NCBI GenBank assembly: GCA_934541115.1 | Contig: CAKTDF010000009.1 | Span: 1 to 64,000, forward strand | Source of the DNA: an uncultured Eubacteriales bacterium | Lineage (GTDB): Bacteria; Bacillota; Clostridia; Oscillospirales; Acutalibacteraceae | Reading direction: 5' to 3' | DNA: 64,000 bases | In this document: positions 1 through 7,255 of the stretch, piece after piece | Position numbering within the stretch: the stretch's first letter is position 1 | Layout: each line of letters begins with the position of its first letter | Translations under genes and position numbers: made by a program | The notes under the pieces: generated by a model | The model's input: the letters and a program-made list of their open reading frames with translations, nothing else | What the model was told of the DNA's origin: nothing | Database searches by the model: none

Positions 1-281
1 TTTCGGAGAACATTAAATCATGCCGCCCGTCGGCACGCGCTGCGCCTTGGCAGCATGATAAAATAACCTCACGAAATACAATCCAAAGCAGAGCTTTGGT
101 GTATTTCGGAGAACATTAAATCATGCCGCCCGTCGGCACGCGCTGCGCCTTGGCAGCATGATAAAATAACCTCACGAAATGTAATCCAAAGCAAGTTTTA
201 GGTGTATTTCGGAGAACATTAAATCATGCCGCCCGTCGGCACGCGTTGCGCCTTGGCAGCATGATAAAATAACCTCGCGAA
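1..281. repeat. Tandem array of 103-bp palindromic repeat
   Basis: Three head-to-tail copies start at 1, 104 and 207 (exact 103-bp period); the third stops after about 75 bp. The core of each is an imperfect inverted repeat: ATCATGCCGCC pairs with GGCAGCATGAT around a GC-rich loop, and the outer ends ATTTCG/CGAAAT also pair. The linkers between copies contain a smaller hairpin, CCAAAGC-AGA-GCTTTGG, intact in the first linker and degraded in the second. The array runs off the left edge, so more copies may lie upstream. No coding sequence is seen in it. Confidence 0.9.
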
Positions 282-328
282 GAAGTTGAATTTGAAAATT
301 GTGAAAAATAATTAACTTGGAGGAACAA

Positions 329-766
329 ATGGATATTTGGAAAAAGCTCTATGAATGCGCGGCAAAAGAATATGATCCCCATGACATTACGCCCTTTATA
401 TACGCACATCATGTTGTTTGTGCCATTGAAAGCGAAAACGGAGATATTTACACCGGCTTTTGTATTGAAGCGTGCAGCGGTGTTATGAACCTTTGTGCAG
501 AGCGCGTTGCGGCGCTCAACATGTATGTCAACAGTGGGCAAACAAAAATAAAAAGGCTCATAGCGTTCAGAGACAAGGCGCCCTATGGTGGCTCGAGCGG
601 TATGCCCTGCGGTGCCTGCCGTGAATTTTTGTACCAGCTTAACGAAAAAAATAAAAATATGGAAATTATGGTTGACTATGAAAAAAGAGAAACGGTCACG
701 CTCAAAGAGTTGATGCCGAATTGGTGGGGCAAAGAGCGGTTTGCTGCAAACGAGGATGAAAACTGA
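329..766 (+). CDS. Cytidine deaminase-like zinc enzyme
   Basis: A 145-residue protein of the cytidine deaminase superfamily, which hydrolyses an exocyclic amino group using a zinc-bound water. CAE at residues 56-58 supplies one zinc Cys and the catalytic Glu, and PCGAC at 93-97 supplies the other two Cys ligands. The length is a little above the roughly 130 residues of a typical tetrameric Cdd. An in-frame TTG lies at 317, but GGAGG at 319-323 sits inside that extension and is correctly spaced for the ATG at 329, so 329 is taken as the start. The stop overlaps the next start by one base, so the two genes are probably co-translated. The substrate (cytidine, deoxycytidine or a blasticidin-like nucleoside) cannot be fixed from sequence. 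Confidence 0.85.
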   Translation: MDIWKKLYECAAKEYDPHDITPFIYAHHVVCAIESENGDIYTGFCIEACSGVMNLCAERVAALNMYVNSGQTKIKRLIAFRDKAPYGGSSGMPCGACREFLYQLNEKNKNMEIMVDYEKRETVTLKELMPNWWGKERFAANEDEN

Positions 767-1701
767 TGGAGGAACTGTTTGTGTATGCTCTGCTGTCCGT
801 CGTCGGATATGATAGCGGCAGCTACGGCGAATGCCTTAACAGATTGTTTTTGAAAAATCCGGAGAATGAAGAGCTTTTTGCTCTTGAAAATATGGAACAC
901 AAAAAAGCCGTGCTCCATACTCTTTCGGTTTTTGAAAGCTGTCACGTTGACCTCAAAGTCTTCGGCAGGCGCCTTATGTCGGCGCTGAAACCGATATATG
1001 AAAAAAACGCCCTTGATGAGTTTGGAAAAAAGATGTATCGACTGTGGAGTCTTTTGCCTCAGACGATTGCAGATGAAGAACCGTTTTTTACGTTGTGTTA
1101 TGCTGACGATTGCCTATCATACGGCGATGAAAAGCAGTGTAGAAAGCTTTATGAAAAAGCTCTTGATTACTATTGTGTAAAAATCAAGACCGACAGACTC
1201 TTTCTGCGAGAAATGAACAGCGGTGATTATGAGCCGCTGTATGCGGTGCTCGCTGACAGTGATATAATGAAGCACTACCCGTATACATTTGACGAAAAGA
1301 GGGTGCGCGGTTGGATTGACAAGAATATTGAGCGCTACAGTACTTTCGGATTCGGCTTGTGGGCGGTATGCTTGAAAGAAAACGGCGAGATGATCGGTGA
1401 TTGCGGGCTTACTATGCAGACGATCAACGGTGCTGTCAGAGCCGAGATAGGCTATCACATCAGAAAGGATCACCAAAGAAAGGGTTATGCTGCCGAAGCG
1501 GCTGCTGCCGTGAGGGACTGGGCATTTTCTAATACTTTGTTTGATGAAATATATTCTTACATGAAAGCGGATAACGTGTCGTCTGAAAGAATCGCCGTTT
1601 CATACGGCTGCCGTATGGTTGATGAATACACTGACAGCGAAAATGAAGTTACAAAAGTTTATTCAATCACAAGGGAAGAATGGCAGCGGATCAAGCATTG
1701 A
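766..1701 (+). CDS. GNAT-family N-acetyltransferase with N-terminal extension
   Basis: A 311-residue protein. Residues from about 140 to the end form a RimJ/RimL-type GNAT domain that transfers acetyl from acetyl-CoA to an amine. It opens with the typical TDRLFLREM strand and has the acetyl-CoA loop QRKGYAAEA near residues 235-245. The first ~135 residues are helical and match no domain I recognise. The start ATG overlaps the preceding stop (TGATG), placing it in an operon with the deaminase-like gene. The acceptor substrate is unknown. Confidence 0.85.
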   Translation: MEELFVYALLSVVGYDSGSYGECLNRLFLKNPENEELFALENMEHKKAVLHTLSVFESCHVDLKVFGRRLMSALKPIYEKNALDEFGKKMYRLWSLLPQTIADEEPFFTLCYADDCLSYGDEKQCRKLYEKALDYYCVKIKTDRLFLREMNSGDYEPLYAVLADSDIMKHYPYTFDEKRVRGWIDKNIERYSTFGFGLWAVCLKENGEMIGDCGLTMQTINGAVRAEIGYHIRKDHQRKGYAAEAAAAVRDWAFSNTLFDEIYSYMKADNVSSERIAVSYGCRMVDEYTDSENEVTKVYSITREEWQRIKH

Positions 1702-1738
1702 TGTAATCATTGCAATTACATCAAAAAAGTGATATAAT
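1700..1738 (+). promoter_or_regulatory. Promoter and palindromic operator of the Rrf2 gene
   Basis: The -35 TTGCAA (1711-1716) and -10 TATAAT (1733-1738) are 16 bp apart. The inverted repeat GATGTAAT/ATTACATC (1700-1707 and 1715-1722) overlaps the -35. Its core, TGTAA-N9-TTACA, recurs twice before the cupin gene. Its position implies repression, probably autoregulation by the Rrf2 protein. Confidence 0.75.
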
Positions 1739-1761
1739 ACAATAAAAGGCAGGTGTTTTTG

Positions 1762-2190
1762 TTGCAGATTTCAAGTAGGTTCACTCTCGCGGTTCATATT
1801 CTCCTTTGCATTGATACATTCAACAGCGATTATAAGGTTACAAGTGACTTTCTTGCCGGGAGCACCAACGTCAACCCCGTTGTTGTCAGAAAGATTCTCG
1901 GTCAACTCAAAAGCGCCGGACTTGTTGAAGTTGCTCGCGGCACCGGCGGCGCAGCAATTTCAAAACCGCTGAAAGAAATTACATTTCTCGATATATACAA
2001 CGCAGTTGAATGTGTTGACAAAGGCGAGCTTTTTCATTTTCATGAAAACCCAAATCCTGCATGTCCTGTCGGCAGGAACATTCATGCCGTGCTTGATGAA
2101 AAGCTGGAACGCGTTCAGCGTGCGATGGAAAAAGAACTGCGGTCAATTACGCTTGATGACGTTAAAAATGACATCGAAAAGTATATGTAA
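1762..2190 (+). CDS. Rrf2-family transcriptional regulator
   Basis: About 142 residues. The N-terminus MQISSRFTLAVHIL is typical of YwnA-like Rrf2 proteins, followed by a winged helix-turn-helix (residues about 20-75) with the wing RGTGGAAISKP. Only one Cys is seen in the sensor region (ACPVG), so a three-Cys Fe-S cluster as in IscR or NsrR is not supported. A GTG at 1753 is in frame, but AAGGCAGG ending at 1753 is better spaced for TTG at 1762 (1759 is also possible). A strong terminator follows. The shared palindromes at 1700, 2278 and 2321 make its own promoter and the cupin promoter the likely targets. Confidence 0.85.
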   Translation: MQISSRFTLAVHILLCIDTFNSDYKVTSDFLAGSTNVNPVVVRKILGQLKSAGLVEVARGTGGAAISKPLKEITFLDIYNAVECVDKGELFHFHENPNPACPVGRNIHAVLDEKLERVQRAMEKELRSITLDDVKNDIEKYM

Positions 2191-2228
2191 CGAAAATTTG
2201 AATCTCTTCATCATTACGTTCAAACACC

Positions 2229-2267
2229 TTCAGCCTACAGCAACATCGCTGTAGGCTGAATTTTTTT
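2229..2267 (+). terminator. Rho-independent terminator of the Rrf2 gene
   Basis: Perfect 13-bp stem (2229-2241 with 2248-2260), six-base loop, then seven T (2261-2267). Confidence 0.92.
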
Positions 2268-2277
2268 GAAAATTTTT

Positions 2278-2341
2278 GTTGTAACTGTTGACATTACAAC
2301 AAAAACGTATATAATAACTATTGTAACAAATACGGTTACAA
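2278..2341 (+). promoter_or_regulatory. Cupin promoter with two Rrf2-type operators
   Basis: The -35 TTGACA (2288-2293) and -10 TATAAT (2310-2315) are 16 bp apart. One palindrome (GTTGTAA/TTACAAC, 2278-2300) covers the -35. A second (TTGTAAC/GTTACAA, 2321-2341) lies just downstream of the expected transcription start. Both keep TGTAA-N9-TTACA, as at 1702-1720, so the neighbouring Rrf2 protein is the obvious ligand. Confidence 0.78.
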
Positions 2342-2405
2342 CGAACAAAATCAAATGTGCAGTCGGTTTCATCCGGGTGTATGAGTTTTCAATGGAGGTT
2401 TTATC

Positions 2406-2758
2406 ATGAAAAATTACAGCAAGGTCAACGTAGCAAACGACGCAAGAACAGAACTTCACGATGTACTTTCCCTGACCGGCGCCGAGGTAAGCGTCAATAA
2501 TTTGCCGGCAGGGGCGGGCGTTCCGTTCGTTCACTCTCATAAGCAGAATGAAGAGATTTATGTTGTTCTTTCCGGCAAGGGTAAAGCCGTCATTGACGGC
2601 GAGACCGAAACACTTTCTCAGGGAGATTGGGTACGGGTTGCTCCGGCGGCAAAAAGACAGTTTTCCGCAGCCGAGGGCAGTGCAGTTTTGCCTGCATTCA
2701 AGTCAAGGCAAATTCGCTTGAGGGTTACACCGCAGCCGACGCTGTTGTTGAACAGTAA
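2406..2758 (+). pseudogene. Cupin-domain protein, C-terminus frameshifted
   Basis: The single-domain cupin fold is clear through about residue 95: HSHKQNEEIYVVLSGKG and GDWVRVAP with metal-ligand His/Glu positions. The reading frame then goes wrong. The open frame continues to 2840 with hydrophobic, terminator-derived residues. The other frame from about 2693 reads CIQVKANSLEGYTAADAVVEQ and stops at 2756-2758, which fits the end of this cupin family. One missing base near 2685-2693, beside a TTTT run, explains both. It could be a real mutation or a sequencing error. The gene has a strong promoter with two operators and a good RBS. Confidence 0.75.
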
Positions 2759-2773
2759 ACAAGCTATATTGTG

Positions 2774-2823
2774 CAAAGCACTCCATATGACTTTCGCTGT
2801 CTTATGGAGTGCTTTGTTTCTTT
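2774..2823 (+). terminator. Terminator after cupin gene
   Basis: 14-bp stem (2774-2787 with 2803-2816) followed by a T-rich tail. The false extended cupin frame reads through it, which supports the frameshift interpretation. Confidence 0.88.
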
Positions 2824-2840
2824 ATGTATGGAGCTTGTGA

Positions 2841-3150
2841 TGTTTCGCTTGTAACAGGTTGCTTTTTAGGTTTGCCCGTGATAGAATAAATATGTCAGTA
2901 TAATGTTTGACAGAAAAATATAGATGACGGAGTAAAACTGCGGCATCTGTTGTTGAAAAGCCGATCAAAAAGCCGATGAACCGGAAAGCAACGCGGCAAG
3001 GCTGTTTTTCCTCATCACTCCTCTTTTAAGGGTAGTTATGAGGGCTGTTTCAATTGCTTTTCATGAGAACTCCGTTTCTGCTATATAATAAAAGAATGGG
3101 ACTTTCTTGACCTGAGGCGGTCTCTTCACATCAAAGAGGTGACGTTAATT
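2841..3150. other. Intergenic region
   Basis: No gene or repeat is recognised here. A TATAAT at 3084-3089 is a likely -10 for the downstream membrane protein gene, but no convincing -35 is spaced correctly. Confidence 0.5.
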
Positions 3151-3714
3151 TTGCAACATGAAAGAATAAAACGAGTTTTCAAGATTTTTAGGGTTCTTTC
3201 AATCATTTCAGCCGTCGGCTCGGCGCTGTTCCTTTTGCTGATCCTGATGGTATTCGGTCCGATAATTTTTATCAAGCAGAATCTGACGGTTGAAGCCGGA
3301 GGGCTTATAGGCTTTTTTCTTGACGTTGTCAAGGAGGGTGAAAATCCGATAACCTCTGCCGATTTAATAATGTCCGTTATGCCTCGCACAGTTCAGCTGC
3401 TCTTTTTCTTCATTTTTTCGCTGAGGGCAGCCTCCGCTCTCAAAAAAGGAGAATCGGACGGCACACTCGGCTTTTTCGGCGCAAAAAAAGCCTTCACATC
3501 GCTTTCGGTGCTGTCGTTTTTGATTGCTCTGCTTTCAAGTGTACTGACGCGTGTTGCACAAAACAGTGTTTCAAAAGATTTTTTCAATATTACGGAAACA
3601 AGCTATGCCGGCTGGGTCGTGCTTGGTCTGGTGCTTCTTTTTGTTGCGCTCACCGTTGAAGAAAGAAAAAACCAAACAGAACAAAATGCCGAAGAAAGGC
3701 AGGAGGAACAATGA
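3151..3714 (+). CDS. Four-helix membrane protein, unknown function
   Basis: About 187 residues with hydrophobic segments near residues 15-40, 75-95, 115-135 and 150-170 and a charged, Glu/Gln-rich tail. I do not recognise the family; it has the look of DUF2975-type small membrane proteins. The start is put at TTG 3151 because a near-perfect Shine-Dalgarno (AAAGAGGTGA, 3134-3143) precedes it by 7-8 bases. An in-frame GTG at 3139 would lie inside that RBS. It overlaps the next start by four bases (ATGA), so the two are translationally coupled. Confidence 0.7.
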   Translation: MQHERIKRVFKIFRVLSIISAVGSALFLLLILMVFGPIIFIKQNLTVEAGGLIGFFLDVVKEGENPITSADLIMSVMPRTVQLLFFFIFSLRAASALKKGESDGTLGFFGAKKAFTSLSVLSFLIALLSSVLTRVAQNSVSKDFFNITETSYAGWVVLGLVLLFVALTVEERKNQTEQNAEERQEEQ

Positions 3715-4196
3715 GAGCTATAGTTTATACTTCAAACGCAGGTTCAACCAAGGAATACGCCGAGATGCTTGCCGCAAAAACGGGGATACACGCCTTTGAG
3801 CTTTCGTCCGGCGAAATACCGGAAAGCGCCGAGGTCATATACTTCGGCTGGGTAATGGGCGGAGACATTCAGGGACTTTCAAAAGCGCGAGAAATGTTCG
3901 GTACGCTCAAGGCTGTTGTTGCCGTCGGAATGATGGTCAGTGAAAAGACTAAGACCGAGGTGAGCGAAAAGAACGCCGTTGCCGAACCGTTCTTTTATCT
4001 CCCCGGAGAGTTCAACATCAAAAAACTCAAGGGTATGTATAAAATGATGATGAGTATGATGCTGCGCATGATGAAAGGCAAGGTCAAAGAAAGCGGTGAC
4101 CCGGACGACAAGCGGGCGCTTGAGCTTTTTGAAAACGGCTTTAACGGCGTTAAGGAAGAAAAACTTGAACCAATCATTGAGTTCCTTTCTGAATAA
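3711..4196 (+). CDS. Flavodoxin-like protein
   Basis: A 161-residue flavodoxin-fold protein. The N-terminal strand AIVYTSNAGSTKEYA has the phosphate-binding loop that holds FMN in flavodoxins (T/S-x-T/N-G-x-T style). The rest is diverged, with a Met/Lys-rich stretch near residues 105-125. A role in electron transfer or flavin-dependent stress functions is likely, but the partner is unknown. Its 3' end overlaps the convergent PucR-type gene by 23 bp. Confidence 0.72.
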   Translation: MRAIVYTSNAGSTKEYAEMLAAKTGIHAFELSSGEIPESAEVIYFGWVMGGDIQGLSKAREMFGTLKAVVAVGMMVSEKTKTEVSEKNAVAEPFFYLPGEFNIKKLKGMYKMMMSMMLRMMKGKVKESGDPDDKRALELFENGFNGVKEEKLEPIIEFLSE

Positions 4197-5349
4197 AGAG
4201 CTCCTCGTTGCCGAGCCTCAGCAAGGCTAATGAAAGCGAAACAAGCAGAGAAAAGAAATCCTCCGCGCTGTCTGCGTCAAGGTCAAAATCGTCCTTGATT
4301 CTGCGGATTCGGTATTGCACCGTGTTGCGGTGGGTAAAAAGCTTTTCGCTTGTTTTAAGCAGCGAGTGACGGCATGTCAGATAAGTATAAAGCGTGAGGC
4401 ACAACTCGGTGCCTTTGCTTTTGTCATATTCATAAAGCGCTTTGACTTTTTCGTCTGAAAGGTCAAAGCGTTTTTCAGTGTCGCGCAACAGCATAAGCAG
4501 CGAATAATCAGCGGCATTGGCAAGAAAAGGTTCGTTCTGCTTTTCGCCAAGGTAGCAAAGCGCCGCTTCTGCAAGCGGAAATGACTTCTTGAGTGAATAG
4601 AGATTTTCAAGTCTGCCGGAAAGTACCGCCTTGAGCTCGTATTCGCTGATAAGCGAGCGCAGAAGTCTGATGTCATGGTCTTCATGGAGAAACAGCAGCA
4701 TTTTTCCGCGGTAAAACAGCGGGTGCGAGGCGTGAAAGCTCTGCTCAAGCGAATGACCGATGTGCTCATTCTGTGACCTTTGCAGTTGAGGCAGCTCAAT
4801 GAGGGCATATCGCTCCGGGCTGAACTGAGAGAGAAAAGTACCGGACGCTCTTGAAAGAAAGAGCTCTTCTGTTTTGAACTTTCCGTCAAGCAGGTCAATG
4901 AGAATTTCCTCGGCGGTATCAAAGGCAAGGCCGGTGCGCCTGTCTGTGAAAAACTGCTTTGCAATGAGACTCTCGGCAAAAAGGCAATCGCCCTCCTGCG
5001 GTTCATCACTGCCGAAAAGAATGTATATAATGTATCCGAGAGCGACACCGCCGCTTTCAAGCTCGGCGGCAAGATAGCTGCGCTCGCTTGAACCGTTCAG
5101 AACACGCCGATTATCGCTTTTTGTGAGCGCTTTTGTGATTGTACCGCAGGCAGAAAGCGGCAGCTCGCTGTGAGAAACAGCCTTTCTATACTCCGCATCG
5201 TCAAAACCGTTAGGGGCAAATGAAGCAACAATGTGAAAGGCATTGTCCGTAACAATTATCGGACAGCCGAATTGACCGCTGACGGCTTCAAGCAGCATTG
5301 AAAGCGAATTGTTTTGCAAAAAGGTGTTTAAAATGAGGTCTTTGTTCAA
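4174..5349 (-). CDS. PucR/CdaR-type transcriptional regulator
   Basis: 391 residues. The C-terminus (about 320-385) is the PucR helix-turn-helix: SLLKTSEKLFTHRNTVQYR followed by RIRRIKDDFDLD. The N-terminal part resembles the ligand-sensing regions of purine catabolism (PucR) and sugar-diacid (CdaR) regulators. No catabolic operon is adjacent, so the effector and targets are unknown. It is divergent from hsp20 and shares a ~265-bp intergenic region with it. Confidence 0.82.
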   Translation of the reverse strand: MNKDLILNTFLQNNSLSMLLEAVSGQFGCPIIVTDNAFHIVASFAPNGFDDAEYRKAVSHSELPLSACGTITKALTKSDNRRVLNGSSERSYLAAELESGGVALGYIIYILFGSDEPQEGDCLFAESLIAKQFFTDRRTGLAFDTAEEILIDLLDGKFKTEELFLSRASGTFLSQFSPERYALIELPQLQRSQNEHIGHSLEQSFHASHPLFYRGKMLLFLHEDHDIRLLRSLISEYELKAVLSGRLENLYSLKKSFPLAEAALCYLGEKQNEPFLANAADYSLLMLLRDTEKRFDLSDEKVKALYEYDKSKGTELCLTLYTYLTCRHSLLKTSEKLFTHRNTVQYRIRRIKDDFDLDADSAEDFFSLLVSLSLALLRLGNEELFIQKGTQ

Positions 5350-5423
5350 AAAATCAAATCCTTTCTGTAAAGCAATTGTGCTTAGAGCACAACCAAACCT
5401 GCTTTAATTATACCGTCGGCTTA

Positions 5424-5451
5424 TTGCTGAGTCAAGACTTTGTGCTATAAT
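5424..5451 (+). promoter_or_regulatory. Promoter of the hsp20 transcript
   Basis: TTGCTG (5424-5429), 16-bp spacer, TATAAT (5446-5451). The start of transcription would be near 5458, leaving a leader of about 160 nt before the hsp20 ATG. No CIRCE or CtsR box is seen. Confidence 0.75.
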
Positions 5452-5470
5452 ATACCCGTAAAAAGAAAGA

Positions 5471-5489
5471 GATCACAAATGATGTGATC
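5471..5489 (+). other. 5' hairpin in hsp20 leader
   Basis: GATCACA/TGTGATC perfect 7-bp stem with a 5-base loop, close to the predicted transcript 5' end. Could stabilise the transcript or be an operator half-overlapping GTGATCAC. Confidence 0.5.
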
Positions 5490-5505
5490 ACAGGAGATGA
5501 TTCCA

Positions 5506-5541
5506 ATGTGTAGACTGAACGGAGAAAAGCTCCGGAAATGA
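5506..5541 (+). CDS. Possible 11-residue leader peptide of hsp20
   Basis: ATG at 5506 is preceded by AGGAGA (5492-5497) at good spacing and encodes MCRLNGEKLRK followed by TGA. The hairpin CGGAG-AAAAG-CTCCG lies inside it. It may couple translation to leader folding, or may be chance. Confidence 0.35.
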   Translation: MCRLNGEKLRK

Positions 5542-5581
5542 GTTTGCAGTCGGTTCGCGGCGATCGGCAGGCAGAATTTGA

Positions 5582-5610
5582 GCCGCAAAAATAATTGATT
5601 TTTTGGAGGC
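5582..5610 (+). promoter_or_regulatory. Hairpin masking the hsp20 Shine-Dalgarno (candidate RNA thermometer)
   Basis: GCCGCAAAAA (5582-5591) can pair with TTTTTGGAGGC (5600-5610). This gives a weak A-U stem plus GCC/GGC closure over GGAGG, with a G.A mismatch and one bulged G in the Shine-Dalgarno strand. A bulged G opposite the anti-SD is a hallmark of ROSE-type thermometers before small heat-shock genes. This is an inference from base pairing only. Confidence 0.45.
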
Positions 5611-5616
5611 ATTTAT

Positions 5617-6069
5617 ATGTTTGAACTCAGACCTTATTCACGTAAAAATAATTCCCTTTATAATCCGTTCCGTGAGATGGATGAACTTGAAAAACAGTTC
5701 TTCGGCAGTCCTTTTGAATTCTTTGACAACAGCGCCATGGACGCGTTCAAGACCGATATCAAGGATGAGGGCGACCATTACGAGCTTGAGGCAGATTTGC
5801 CGGGCTTTGACAAAAAAGATATTAAGCTCGATGTCAACGGTGATGTTTTGACGGTCAGCGCAGAGCGCCATTCCGAGCACGAGGAAAAGGACAAGAAAGG
5901 CAAGTATGTCCGCTGTGAGCGTTCGTACGGCTCATACAGCCGTCAGTTTGATCTGTCAGGCGTCAAGGCAGATGAAATCAAAGCAAAATATGAGGACGGT
6001 GTTCTGAAGCTGACTATGCCCAAGAAGACCGAGACGCTCCCGAAGGCTCACCGCCTTGAAATTGAATGA
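5617..6069 (+). CDS. Small heat-shock protein (Hsp20/alpha-crystallin)
   Basis: 150 residues with an alpha-crystallin domain at about 43-138. Typical signatures are YELEADLPGFDKKDIKLDVNGDVLTV, split by family blocks, and the closing GVLKLTMPK motif that precedes the C-terminal extension. It is an ATP-independent holdase that keeps unfolding proteins soluble in the cytoplasm. The N-terminal region MFELRPYSRKNN matches clostridial Hsp18-type proteins. GGAGG at 5605-5609 is 7 bases from the ATG. It is transcribed alone, between its own promoter and a strong terminator. Confidence 0.93.
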   Translation: MFELRPYSRKNNSLYNPFREMDELEKQFFGSPFEFFDNSAMDAFKTDIKDEGDHYELEADLPGFDKKDIKLDVNGDVLTVSAERHSEHEEKDKKGKYVRCERSYGSYSRQFDLSGVKADEIKAKYEDGVLKLTMPKKTETLPKAHRLEIE

Positions 6070-6085
6070 TAAATGAGCGCAGTTG

Positions 6086-6123
6086 TGCCGCAGGTATGAA
6101 AGTACCTGCGGCATAGTTTTTTG
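6086..6123 (+). terminator. hsp20 terminator
   Basis: 11-bp stem (6086-6096 with 6103-6113), six-base loop, then a T-rich tail. Confidence 0.9.
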
Positions 6124-6186
6124 TCAACATTTTTGAAAAGTAAAATTTTTGTGTTTAGGTCTGTCGGCATGACCTATACCGATAGG

Positions 6187-6654
6187 CTATTGCTTGATTC
6201 TCCTTGACCACAGCAGGTAATATATGCCGACCTTAAAGCATACAGGTAAAAATAAACCGAGTATCCAAAGCAGTCGGTAAATTTCATTCGGGCTGCTGAA
6301 AGGCTTGTATATTATCAGAACAACGACTGAAAAAATTACAGATACAAAAAGAGGTATGTTTGTTGCAAGGCTGATTCGCTTTCCAAATCTGACCTCATTT
6401 ACAACGTTGGGAATGTCTTTGACGGGGAAATAATTATTAGCGCACAATGGGATGAGGTAGGTGAAAACGGTCAATACAACCGCAACGACGGCGATTCCTC
6501 CGAGAATGCCGCAGGCATAAAGAATGTCTTCTGCATTCAATACTTTTGCTGCGCTGAGAACCACGATGAGCATGTTTGCCGCCTCTGCCGCGACAAAGAC
6601 AAAAAACAACAGGCAAAAATAAAAATTCAGCAGACTGTTTGCAAGCTTTCTCAC
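6187..6654 (-). CDS. Small four-helix membrane protein, unknown function
   Basis: 155 residues with hydrophobic segments at about 8-35, 45-70, 95-115 and 125-150 and a basic C-terminus (SRRIKQ). The start is GTG at 6654 after a GGGGGG stretch. I do not recognise the family. It lies alone between hsp20 and tRNA-Leu. Confidence 0.65.
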   Translation of the reverse strand: MRKLANSLLNFYFCLLFFVFVAAEAANMLIVVLSAAKVLNAEDILYACGILGGIAVVAVVLTVFTYLIPLCANNYFPVKDIPNVVNEVRFGKRISLATNIPLFVSVIFSVVVLIIYKPFSSPNEIYRLLWILGLFLPVCFKVGIYYLLWSRRIKQ

Positions 6655-6774
6655 GTTCAGACCCCCCGTATTTGTTTATGTACAATAATACACACCGGCG
6701 AGGACTATGTCAAGAAAAAACTGCTCCGAGCGTTTTCAGGGCAGTTTTATCCGTTGCAAAGGACGGAGAAAAAC

Positions 6775-6802
6775 AAAAAAGCACGCCATAAACGTGCTTT
6801 TC
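6775..6802 (-). terminator. Terminator of tRNA-Leu
   Basis: On the minus strand AAAGCACG/CGTGCTTT forms a stem followed by T residues, immediately 3' of the tRNA. Confidence 0.8.
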
Positions 6803-6803
6803 C

Positions 6804-6888
6804 TGGTGCGAGAGACGGGACTTGAACCCGTACGAGTCACCCCACACGCCCCTCAAACGTGCGCGTCTGCCGATTCCGCCACTCTCGC
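6804..6888 (-). tRNA. tRNA-Leu (GAG anticodon)
   Basis: 85 nt including an encoded CCA (6804-6806). The acceptor GCGAGAG pairs with CTCTCGC. The anticodon arm CACGT-TTGAGGG-GCGTG gives anticodon GAG, reading CUC and CUU. The T arm contains GGTTCAAGTCC. The long variable arm typical of tRNA-Leu is present. Confidence 0.95.
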
Positions 6889-6926
6889 GTTTCTTCTGTT
6901 GTCAGCACTCTCGCAAGTGCTTGTAT

Positions 6927-6955
6927 AATATACCACCGTTGTTTTGAAAAGTCAA
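6927..6955 (-). promoter_or_regulatory. Promoter of tRNA-Leu
   Basis: Minus strand TTGACT (6955-6950), 17-bp spacer, TATATT (6932-6927). Confidence 0.75.
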
Positions 6956-7255
6956 GGCTTTTTTCAAAAAACTTTTCACTTTTTTCAAGCTTTTTGCCCC
7001 GTGATTTCATAAATCGACGGAATCTCTCTTGAATTTTTCTTCGCCGTTATGTAAAATAAAAGAAGAAAGCCTCTTTGCGGCTCATGACATTTTTTCAAAG
7101 GCTGCGGCGTAGGAAATTATGCTGTGGAGCTTTGGTCTTATGTTCCTTTTCGGGTGCTGCAAGGGTGGGGGTCATTCGTCATGCCTTGTCAGGCTACGGC
7201 AAGGCTTTGTGACGCGTCATTACTTTTTGTAGCCGGAAAGGATACGGTAGTTAAT
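6956..7255. other. Intergenic region upstream of the FMN reductase-like gene
   Basis: No clear promoter or RNA. An open frame from 7124 runs into the downstream gene, but its first 44 residues look like translated repeat remnant rather than protein: they are Arg/Cys-rich, and the flavodoxin fold begins only at the ATG at 7256. Confidence 0.5.

Noticed and set aside
1..281. CRISPR array
   Set aside because: The repeats are 103 bp with near-identical linkers and no unique spacers; no cas genes are present.
5424..5619. CIRCE operator before hsp20
   Set aside because: The only inverted repeat, GATCACA/TGTGATC, does not match the CIRCE consensus or spacing.
7124..7255. N-terminal extension of the FMN reductase-like gene
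   Set aside because: The extension does not belong to the fold, is Cys/Arg-rich and looks like repeat remnant; the flavodoxin core begins at 7256.
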